10,405 nt of DNA from the NCBI GenBank assembly GCA_937897085.1, contig CALCOR010000247.1, forward strand, positions 1 through 10,405, in the 5' to 3' direction. Numbering within the stretch: the first letter of the stretch is position 1; each line of letters starts with the position of its first letter. Source of the DNA: an uncultured euryarchaeote. Lineage in GTDB: Archaea; Thermoplasmatota; Poseidoniia; Poseidoniales; Thalassarchaeaceae. The notes under the pieces are model-generated. The model saw nothing but the letters and a program-made list of their open reading frames with translations, had not been told where the DNA came from and did no database searches. Of this stretch, positions 1 to 5,956 are shown in pieces. Made by a program: the position numbers and the translations under genes.

Positions 1-35
1 CCCTGATAGCACACATAGCCCTATATGTGACAGGG
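1..35. repeat. Imperfect inverted repeat upstream of the first gene
   Basis: CCCTG (1-5) pairs with CAGGG (31-35), and CACATA (12-17) pairs with TATGTG (24-29). This gives 11 base pairs interrupted by an asymmetric bulge, with a 6-base loop. It overlaps the candidate TATA box, so it could be an operator-like site or the tail of an upstream transcript. No T-run follows, so it is not a classical terminator. It touches the window edge and may be fortuitous. Confidence 0.25.
20..28 (+). promoter_or_regulatory. Candidate TATA box for the double-zinc-ribbon gene
   Basis: The sequence CCTATATGT has a TATA-like core (21-26) centred about 26 bases before ATG 51. That is the usual archaeal TATA-to-start-site distance and would give a leaderless or nearly leaderless transcript. 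It sits inside an imperfect inverted repeat (1-35). The call rests on position and composition only. Confidence 0.35.
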
Positions 36-50
36 CGGGCTTCACCTTTG

Positions 51-1064
51 ATGGGCATCAATCCCCGCGGCGGTCGACGCAAGGCCGCTGAGAACATCGA
101 GGTCAAGGAAGGTGGTGATTGTCCGCGCTGTGGTGGTGGCAAGACACAATCGTCCATTCCCGGATATCTCGCGTGCTCTCGTTGCTCATACGAATGGAAA
201 GATCCAGATTTCACCCCAGTAGGTTCGACGACCGACAGAGCATCCGTTTCACATGATTCTGAACTGATAGAGCAATTCAAGACAGAACTCGAGAGCGGGG
301 GGGAGATTTCTAGAGTGCTTGGAATAGATCAGCAACTCACATCCGAGCAGGAAGGTGCTCTGACGCGGTTGCAGGGCAAGTGGATCGACGGTATGCAGGG
401 GCATTACGACCCCGCGCGGGATGAGCGGAAACCACTCATCATCGCCTTCGACGAAGATGATAACTTGCTCCAGACCGAGGTGGCATCACTCACCGTGGTG
501 AACAACGATTTCGACGGTGGTGAAGAGGTTCGCATCGAGTATCCGGGTCTCGGGACAGAGTTTTTCGGATTCGATGATGACGATGCGCACGGATGGCGCA
601 GGGGACGAACCGCGGAGGAGACAGCTCGCAACATAGCCACGGTCATAAATCGAAACAGCAAGTTGGTTCATGCGCATCATGACGGCGCCTCTGTCTCCTT
701 TGAACTACGCGACTCGAGATTGAACCCAGCGAGTCTGGTGCTGTTCATCGATGACCCCGGTGGCAAGGACCTGGTCGGAGAAAAGGGCGGAGTGTCACTC
801 GATCCTGATGACGTGACCTTAGAAGAGGATTACACTGCTGCCGTTGCACTGATGTTGGAAGATGGAATCATCACTCCTAGCGAGGATCAGTTGCTATGGG
901 CAATGCGGCAGAACCTCGACATCTCTGAAAAACGTCACATCAGGATTATCACCAGCCTGTTCGGAAACAGCGCGTTGAAGGAATGCCATGGTTGTGGTGG
1001 AAACGCCCCGTTTCAAGAGCAGCGTGGTGGTTGGTATTGTGACAAGTGCCGCATCTGGTTGTGA
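51..1064 (+). CDS. Uncharacterised protein with zinc ribbons at both ends
   Basis: I do not recognise a named family for this 337-residue protein. Seen: an N-terminal zinc ribbon with Cys24, Cys27, Cys42 and Cys45 (CPRC...CSRC) and a second one at the extreme C-terminus with Cys312, Cys315, Cys330 and Cys333 (CHGC...CDKC). Residues about 145-235 look like a beta-rich domain with a TAEETARNIATVIN segment, a pattern reminiscent of domains in phage tail or surface proteins, but this resemblance is weak. Residues 261-300 are helical and carry DGIITPSE followed by LDISEKRH, a short helical pattern I associate with archaeal proteins of unknown function. There is no signal peptide or membrane helix, so it is probably cytosolic. 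A GTG at 27 would add 8 residues; ATG 51 is preferred because a TATA-like element at 21-26 would place transcription start near it. It lies 91 bases upstream of the actin gene on the same strand, so co-regulation is possible but unproven. Confidence 0.8.
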   Translation: MGINPRGGRRKAAENIEVKEGGDCPRCGGGKTQSSIPGYLACSRCSYEWKDPDFTPVGSTTDRASVSHDSELIEQFKTELESGGEISRVLGIDQQLTSEQEGALTRLQGKWIDGMQGHYDPARDERKPLIIAFDEDDNLLQTEVASLTVVNNDFDGGEEVRIEYPGLGTEFFGFDDDDAHGWRRGRTAEETARNIATVINRNSKLVHAHHDGASVSFELRDSRLNPASLVLFIDDPGGKDLVGEKGGVSLDPDDVTLEEDYTAAVALMLEDGIITPSEDQLLWAMRQNLDISEKRHIRIITSLFGNSALKECHGCGGNAPFQEQRGGWYCDKCRIWL

Positions 1065-1113
1065 GAATCAGCGACTACTGACAACAATTGCAGAGTGGTG
1101 GTTTGGATATGGT

Positions 1114-1121
1114 TGATATAC
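1114..1121 (+). promoter_or_regulatory. Candidate TATA box for the actin gene
   Basis: TGATATAC in the 91-base gap before the actin gene is its most AT-rich element, and a second GGATAT lies at 1105-1110. A start site about 26 bases downstream would fall near 1144-1147. This gives either a leader of about 10 bases before ATG 1156 or a leaderless message from GTG 1147. It suggests that the actin gene can have its own promoter. Low confidence without transcript data. Confidence 0.3.
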
Positions 1122-1155
1122 CGCCCTCCCCCGCCTTGAGCGTACGGTGAGAACT

Positions 1156-2181
1156 ATGGCAAAGGCTGAGACTCTCTACATCGGAGTCGACCTCGGAACG
1201 TTCCGTTCCGTTGTTGTCTCCAGCGAGAAACATGAGGAAGAGGTGCTGACGGTCATAGGAACCCCGAAAGATTCGATTGCCAAGAATTTCCTGAGGCGTG
1301 ACGTGCTGTTCGGTGAAGAGGCACTCAAGAACAGACTGGCACTCAACCTCTACCGCCCATTGGAACATGGGGTGATCAAAGACTCTCCTGAGGACAAGAA
1401 GTTCATCGCTCACTTCATCAACCACATGATCAACCTCACTGACCCCGAGAGCTACGGTCGCGTGGTAGCTGTCATCGGTGCTCCTGCAGAGGCCAGTCAC
1501 GTGGACAAGACTGCAATATTCGACGCTGCTGCCGGCACGGTGAACGCCTGTATGATCATATCCGAGCCCTTCGCCGTGGCCTACGCACTGGACATGCTCG
1601 AGCACACCATCGTGGTTGACATCGGTGCAGGCACCACAGACATCTGCCGCGTCTACGGTACGATTCCATCGCCGGAGGATCAGTTGCACCTGAACAGTTG
1701 CGGTGATGTCATAGACTCGATGCTGATTCAGGAGATTCAGCGGAAATACGCCGGTGCGCAGATCACAAAGGACATGGCGCGTCGCTGGAAGGAGCAGCAC
1801 TCCTTCACCTCGACTTCACCCCCTGACGACCCGATTATAGTCGAGTTCTCAATCGAGGGCAAAGCGATGTCTCTTGACATCACAGATTGCATGCAGGTGG
1901 CGTGCGAGGAGATCATCGCCCCAATCGTTGCTAACATCAAGGAATTGCTTTCCGAGTCCAACCCCGAATATCACGATCAATTCCGGCAGAACATCATCCT
2001 CGCTGGTGGCGGCTCTGCAATCCGTGGCCTAGGGGCTTCGCTCGAGGAACTGCTGGCGGACATGGGTGAGATCGAGGTACATATCGTCGAGGACCCTGTG
2101 CAACTCGGGGCGCTAGGTGGCCTCAGGCTTGCTCAGGAAGTTCCTGAAGAGTATTGGAAGAACCTCACGATTTCTGATTAG
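1156..2181 (+). CDS. Actin-family filament ATPase, MamK-like
   Basis: Predicted cytoskeletal ATPase of the actin/Hsp70 fold that would polymerise into filaments in the cytoplasm. Seen: phosphate-1 loop GVDLGT near residues 9-14, phosphate-2 loop VVDIGAGTTDIC around 153-164 and adenosine loop ILAGGGSAIRGL around 280-292, in the canonical order and spacing for a compact 342-residue bacterial-type actin. Beyond these general motifs, several stretches match my recollection of magnetosome MamK rather than MreB or ParM: GTPKD after the first domain, VVAVIGAPAEAS, ISEPFAVAYALD, GTIPSPEDQ, KEQHSF and the C-terminal RLAQEVPEEYW. No amphipathic N-terminal helix of the MreB type is evident. ATG 1156 is chosen because GGTGAG (1146-1151) stands just upstream; GTG 1147 would add MRT. 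The next gene is convergent 25 bases away. No other magnetosome gene is present. Haloarchaeal actins (salactin, volactin) are an alternative comparison. Actin family is near certain; the MamK-like subgroup is likely. Confidence 0.93.
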   Translation: MAKAETLYIGVDLGTFRSVVVSSEKHEEEVLTVIGTPKDSIAKNFLRRDVLFGEEALKNRLALNLYRPLEHGVIKDSPEDKKFIAHFINHMINLTDPESYGRVVAVIGAPAEASHVDKTAIFDAAAGTVNACMIISEPFAVAYALDMLEHTIVVDIGAGTTDICRVYGTIPSPEDQLHLNSCGDVIDSMLIQEIQRKYAGAQITKDMARRWKEQHSFTSTSPPDDPIIVEFSIEGKAMSLDITDCMQVACEEIIAPIVANIKELLSESNPEYHDQFRQNIILAGGGSAIRGLGASLEELLADMGEIEVHIVEDPVQLGALGGLRLAQEVPEEYWKNLTISD

Positions 2182-2206
2182 TGAACCGTCCCTTTCGTGA
2201 TTCTAA

Positions 2207-2803
2207 TCACTCCTCTTCGGCGAGTCGAGAGAGTGTTGATTCCAACACCAGCCTCCCTCCGCAATCGGGGTTCGGACAACGCTCGTCCGCTTCGAGCTGG
2301 TCTGGCCTTACTGCCAGAAGAGAGGAGCAATGCGGACAGGCGGCGAGCATCTCACCAGGCTTCAGGTCTAGAAGTGGAGATGAACCATCGCTGCTCCCAG
2401 AGTACCATCCTCTGTAGACCGGGTTATCGAGGGTACTGAATCGACTGAACATGGACCAGGAGAGGTAGAACAGCATGCCACCTAGAATCCATTCTACGAG
2501 GTTTCCCTGCAGGGCGCGGGCGATGTGAAGCAACGCCAGAAGGATGCAGGAGCCCCCAACAACGACCCAACTGAGTTTGACGTGTTGGATGGCAATGTCT
2601 CGTTCGCGGAATTTCCTCCACACCAATAGTTGAACCACTACTCCAATCACTATCACAGGGGAGATGGCGAGCCAGAATGGTCTCGTCAACTCCGGACTGG
2701 AGGCTGCCAGCAGAATCAGGAGTGCATAGACGAGAATGGTGGTTGACAACAACAACGATGAAAGTTGGCGATGGACCGGATCAAGTCCTCCTGTTGTGGT
2801 CAT
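2207..2803 (-). CDS. Four-helix membrane protein with C-terminal zinc ribbon
   Basis: Family not recognised. The 198-residue product has four predicted membrane helices at roughly residues 15-33, 43-63, 78-95 and 104-120. A soluble tail follows, with a zinc ribbon of Cys156, Cys159, Cys176 and Cys181 (CPHC...CPNPDC). The even helix number and the basic WRKFRER segment after helix 2 suggest that both ends are cytoplasmic, placing the zinc ribbon inside the cell. ATG 2803 is chosen; an upstream in-frame start at 2857 would add 18 residues of non-hydrophobic sequence and run into the region shared with coaBC. It is convergent with the actin gene and divergent from coaBC. Short membrane proteins with a terminal zinc ribbon are common in archaea and mostly uncharacterised, so no function is proposed. 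Confidence 0.85.
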   Translation of the reverse strand: MTTTGGLDPVHRQLSSLLLSTTILVYALLILLAASSPELTRPFWLAISPVIVIGVVVQLLVWRKFRERDIAIQHVKLSWVVVGGSCILLALLHIARALQGNLVEWILGGMLFYLSWSMFSRFSTLDNPVYRGWYSGSSDGSSPLLDLKPGEMLAACPHCSSLLAVRPDQLEADERCPNPDCGGRLVLESTLSRLAEEE

Positions 2804-2819
2804 ATTTGCCTGCTTGAGC

Positions 2820-2840
2820 GGTGACTCCTTCAATGTCACC
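2820..2840. repeat. Inverted repeat in the divergent intergenic region
   Basis: GGTGAC (2820-2825) and GTCACC (2835-2840) form a perfect 6-base inverted repeat with a 9-base spacer. It lies between the divergent starts at 2803 (membrane zinc-ribbon protein) and 2890 (coaBC). The 86-base region is GC-rich with no obvious TATA box. The repeat is a plausible operator or short hairpin, but its arms are short enough to occur by chance. Confidence 0.25.
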
Positions 2841-2889
2841 CGCACCGACAGTCCCAAAGAGGGAGACAGTAGCCCGGAAGCCGGTTACC

Positions 2890-4086
2890 ATGAGTTCAGG
2901 GGACCGTACTGTAGAGCGCCGTTCTGAATCCTTGTCGGGTTACAAGGTGCTGCTAGGCATCTGCGGCGGCATCGCTGCTGTAGATTCCGTGCGTCTGCTG
3001 CGTGAACTGCGCAGGCATGGGGCAGACGCTACCGTGATCATGTCCTACTCTGCGCAGCGGGTTATATCCCCACTCGCCGTAGAATGGGCTGCAGGTGTCA
3101 AACCAGTAACCGAGTGGGGCGCTGAGATGGCTCAACTGGAACCCCATGACGCGGTTCTTGTGGCACCCGCGACTCGGCGTTGCCTCGCAGCCCATGTCCA
3201 TGGGGTTCTCGACACCCCACTACAGATGGCACTGAGCGCGGCGCGTGGTCGACGCGACCCAATCATGTTCGTTCCTTCGATGCACGATGACCTGTTCGAC
3301 GACCCGGTAACCGATGATCTGTGCCAAGCGGTTGTCGCCGAGGGTGCATCGGTGGTGTGGGGTAAGAGGGAAGAAGGGCGCTACAAGACTCCTGACGCGG
3401 TGCAGATTGTCGCTGATCTTTGCCATCTGGTTAATTCACGTAGGCCCGAGAGAAGGCGTGTCGTAGTGACACTGGGACGAAATCGAAGTCGCGTGGATGC
3501 TGTTCGTTGGATTACCAATTCGTCGACGGGCCGGACTGGATGGGTGATTGCGGAACACCTCTATAGAATGGGGCATACAGTAGATATCGTTTCAGGTGAA
3601 GTCACCAGCCAGCCAGCAATCGTACTACCATCAATCATCAATGCAGATGACCCAGAAGACATGCTCGGCGCACTGTTGAATCTCGCTGCATCGGACAATG
3701 CCCCTACAGCGTGGGTGCATGCTGCTGCGGTACTCGACTATGTGGTCGCTGAACCTGAATCCACGAAGGTCGCGAGTGGTGCAGAACAATGGGGATTGGG
3801 GTTAGTGCGTTCGACGAAGCATCTCGATGCATTGACACCACTTTGTGGTGATTGTTGCCGTATCGCCTTCAAGCTCGAATCAGGAGTGAGTGACGACCAA
3901 CTCATCGAATCTGCGAGATCACTGCTACAGAAGCATGACTTGGATGGTGTGGTGGCGAATCATCTTGAGGAGGTGTCGGGGAACACTGGCAGGAGGGGTC
4001 TGTGGGTGAGCCAAGATTCGGAACCCAAGTTGATATCCAGCCTCGATGAACTCGCCGAACTGATCGAAGCAGCCATCTGCGGGTGA
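2890..4086 (+). CDS. coaBC: CoaBC bifunctional phosphopantothenoylcysteine synthetase/decarboxylase
   Basis: Makes 4'-phosphopantetheine for coenzyme A: the CoaB half ligates cysteine to 4'-phosphopantothenate and the FMN-binding CoaC half decarboxylates the product. Seen in 398 residues: CoaC about 17-180 with GICGGIAA (23-30), VAPAT (91-95) and PSMH (129-132); CoaB about 188-398 with VRWITNSSTG (205-214), HAAAVLDY (267-274), Lys283, FKLE (317-320) and VVAN (344-347). The length matches archaeal fused CoaBC. Odd points: the position of the bacterial catalytic His (GHIEL in E. coli Dfp) reads AEMAQ, so Glu79 appears to replace it; the PAMN motif Asn reads His132; and the Cys-containing substrate clamp is GKREEGRYKTP. 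The last two may be normal for archaea. Start ATG 2890 is preferred by family N-terminus; GTG 2821 and ATG 2833 lie upstream in frame and would lengthen it into a Pro/Lys/Arg-rich stretch. It heads a cluster with the small membrane protein and proS. Confidence 0.93.
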   Translation: MSSGDRTVERRSESLSGYKVLLGICGGIAAVDSVRLLRELRRHGADATVIMSYSAQRVISPLAVEWAAGVKPVTEWGAEMAQLEPHDAVLVAPATRRCLAAHVHGVLDTPLQMALSAARGRRDPIMFVPSMHDDLFDDPVTDDLCQAVVAEGASVVWGKREEGRYKTPDAVQIVADLCHLVNSRRPERRRVVVTLGRNRSRVDAVRWITNSSTGRTGWVIAEHLYRMGHTVDIVSGEVTSQPAIVLPSIINADDPEDMLGALLNLAASDNAPTAWVHAAAVLDYVVAEPESTKVASGAEQWGLGLVRSTKHLDALTPLCGDCCRIAFKLESGVSDDQLIESARSLLQKHDLDGVVANHLEEVSGNTGRRGLWVSQDSEPKLISSLDELAELIEAAICG

Positions 4087-4090
4087 ACGA

Positions 4091-4378
4091 ATGACGGAAC
4101 AGGTTCTAGCCTACCCTGGACTTGAGCCAGTGACAGCGTTGCTCGCCTACCTCGGCATGCTATGCATTCTAGGTGCGTTCGCATTGGAAACTCGGGGCAT
4201 CATCCACAGCCGCGGCCGTTCCTACCTGGTGTTGATGGCATTCGGATCTGGAATCCTCGGTATTCGGGCGGTACACACCGGGGAATGGGCGTTCGTGGTG
4301 CTTGAAGTGGCGTGGATGCTCGCTTCGCTCGTCGCTTTGGTGAGTCCCCCTGAAGTAAACGGGGCGGACAGCGTCTGA
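4091..4378 (+). CDS. Small three-helix membrane protein, CBU_0592-like
   Basis: The 95-residue protein has three predicted membrane helices at about residues 12-33, 43-60 and 66-84. The order (a YLGMLCILGAFAL helix, a polar HSRGRSY link, then GSGILGIRAVHTGEWAFVVLEVAWMLASLVAL) resembles the small membrane family called CBU_0592-like, whose members keep a hydrophobic-G-A pattern, a conserved Trp in helix 3 and have no known biochemical role. ATG 4091 lies 4 bases after the coaBC stop, and GGTGA at 4082-4086 (inside the end of coaBC) can act as ribosome binding site, so translation is probably coupled to coaBC. The family name is by recollection of the pattern; the existence of the gene is well supported by position and hydrophobicity. 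Confidence 0.82.
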   Translation: MTEQVLAYPGLEPVTALLAYLGMLCILGAFALETRGIIHSRGRSYLVLMAFGSGILGIRAVHTGEWAFVVLEVAWMLASLVALVSPPEVNGADSV

Positions 4379-4417
4379 GGCGTCAGGTTGAAGGACAGAC
4401 CGAATGGGCGGTCGTCC

Positions 4418-5956
4418 ATGGCTGCCGCGGATGAAGATGCACGCGCGGCTGCCAAGCGAGGTATTCCCCCTCACTCGGATTTCAATGCGTGGTATCCCGC
4501 GATAGTCGAGATTGCAGACCTCGTTGACAAACGCTACCCAATCAAAGGAATGGATGTTTGGAGGCCCTATGGATGGAAGACGATGAAGCTCATCGACCGG
4601 TTGACGCACATACAGATGGAGAACACGGGTCACGACGAGGTCAACTTCCCGCTTCTCATCCCGCATGAACTTCTCGAAAAGGAGAACCGGCTCGTCGCCC
4701 GGCTGAAGGCAGCGCGTGAGGCTGGAGTAGACCCTTCAGAACTGCGCATCGAGGATGAACCCGAGGGATTCGCCAACGAGGTGTACTGGGTACGACACGC
4801 TGGAGAGCATGAATTGGACCAGCCAATGTTCCTGCGTCCCACGTCTGAGACTGCAATGTACACTCTGTTCGCCCTGTGGGTGCGCAGCCATGTCGACCTT
4901 CCGCTGAAGACCTACCAGATTGTGAACACGTTCCGCTATGAAACCAAGCAGACCCGCTCGTTCATACGCGTGAGGGAGATTCACTTCTTCGAAGCACACA
5001 CCGCTCATGCAGACGAGGATGACGCAACACGCCAAATCGAGGAGGACCTCGATATCGTATCTCGCTTGATGCACGATCTCTGTCTACCCTACCTTGTCAA
5101 CAGACGTCCGGTATGGGACACCTTTCCTGGTGCGTGGTACACCATCGCCATCGACGTTCTGATGCCTGACGGACGCACACTGCAAGTCGCCTCGTGCCAC
5201 CATTACCGTGACCAGTGGGCCCAAGCCTTCGACATCTCATACGAAGCAGAGGATGGAGAACAACGATACTGCCACCAAACGACGTATGGGATGTCCGAAC
5301 GCCTCCTCGGGGCAGTTGTCGGAGTTCATGGGGACGATGCTGGCCTGATCCTTCCACCCTCCATCGCCCCCCATCAGGTAGTGGTCATCCCAGTGGCTGC
5401 GCACACGTCTCCAGAAGTGGGAGACAAGGTCCGCGAGATCGCCGAACAGTTGCGAACTGCTGGATTGCGTGTGCATGTCGACGACAGGGATCTTCGGCCA
5501 GGACAGAAGTACTACGATTGGGAGATTCGCGGAGTTCCGCTCAGGCTGGAGATCGGGCCACGCGACCTCTCTGCCGGCACTGCGCTGGCGGCAAGGCGGA
5601 CTGGGGGAAAGCAAAGTATCCCCTTGGATGGAATATCCGAAGCGGTCGTGGCTGAACTGGATGCAGTTGCAGACGAACTCAGAACCCGGTCGTCGCAGTA
5701 TCAAGGGAAATGCATCAGGGTGCTACCCGACCTGATTCAGGATGACGATGGCGAATGGAGTCTGTCCGAGAAGATCGAGGATGGGGTGGTGCACGAGGTT
5801 GCGTTCTGCGGTAACGATGCCGCCGCCGAGGTTCTAGAGAAGACGACCGGCCTCACAATCCTCGGACATACCATCGACGAGTTCGATGAACCTCGTCCTT
5901 GCTGCGTGACGGGTGAACTGACCACCAAGCGCCATCATCTGGCGCGGATGTTTTGA
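4418..5956 (+). CDS. proS: Prolyl-tRNA synthetase, archaeal/eukaryotic type
   Basis: Class II aminoacyl-tRNA synthetase charging tRNA-Pro in the cytosol. Seen in 512 residues: N-terminal DFNAWYPAIV and VWRPYGWKTMKLI; motif 1 region GHDEVNFPLLIP (71-82); PTSET proline-binding loop (141-145); motif 2 RYETKQTRSFIRVREIHFFE (173-192); LQVASCHHYRDQWAQAFDI (255-273); motif 3 GMSERLLGAVVGVHGDDAGL (291-310); anticodon-binding domain about 318-425; C-terminal domain 430-512. There is no bacterial-type editing insertion between motifs 2 and 3, which marks the archaeal/eukaryotic class. Oddities: about 20 extra residues near 92-115; the C-terminal zinc site, usually four Cys, keeps only Cys464 and Cys495/496; and the chain ends in Phe where the family typically ends in Tyr. 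ATG 4418 is preferred; TTG 4388 (10 more residues) has a GAGG 7 bases upstream and stays possible. The stop abuts the convergent gene with no gap. Confidence 0.96.
   Translation: MAAADEDARAAAKRGIPPHSDFNAWYPAIVEIADLVDKRYPIKGMDVWRPYGWKTMKLIDRLTHIQMENTGHDEVNFPLLIPHELLEKENRLVARLKAAREAGVDPSELRIEDEPEGFANEVYWVRHAGEHELDQPMFLRPTSETAMYTLFALWVRSHVDLPLKTYQIVNTFRYETKQTRSFIRVREIHFFEAHTAHADEDDATRQIEEDLDIVSRLMHDLCLPYLVNRRPVWDTFPGAWYTIAIDVLMPDGRTLQVASCHHYRDQWAQAFDISYEAEDGEQRYCHQTTYGMSERLLGAVVGVHGDDAGLILPPSIAPHQVVVIPVAAHTSPEVGDKVREIAEQLRTAGLRVHVDDRDLRPGQKYYDWEIRGVPLRLEIGPRDLSAGTALAARRTGGKQSIPLDGISEAVVAELDAVADELRTRSSQYQGKCIRVLPDLIQDDDGEWSLSEKIEDGVVHEVAFCGNDAAAEVLEKTTGLTILGHTIDEFDEPRPCCVTGELTTKRHHLARMF

Noticed and set aside
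1075..1800. 241-residue open frame on the minus strand over the start of the actin gene
   Set aside because: It is antisense to strongly conserved actin motifs, has no recognisable domain, is rich in Cys, His and Val as expected for a shadow frame, and would leave the clear actin gene unexplained.
1156..2181. Magnetosome gene cluster suggested by the MamK-like protein
   Set aside because: None of the neighbouring genes resembles mamA, B, E, I, L, M, O, P or Q, so the sequence gives no reason to infer magnetosomes.
2197..2210. Palindrome GTGATT-CT-AATCAC between the convergent actin and membrane-protein genes, first read as a bidirectional terminator
   Set aside because: The 2-base loop is too short for a stable full hairpin, there is no T-run on either strand, and part of it is the stop codon region of the minus-strand gene; chance is the simpler explanation.
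4169..4666. 165-residue open frame on the minus strand over the small membrane protein and the start of proS
   Set aside because: It is antisense to two well-supported genes, has low-complexity Arg/His/Ser-rich content and no domain.
5215..5704. Open frames of about 146-155 residues on both strands inside proS
   Set aside because: Both overlap the conserved motif 3 and anticodon-binding domain of ProS; their composition is that of shadow frames.
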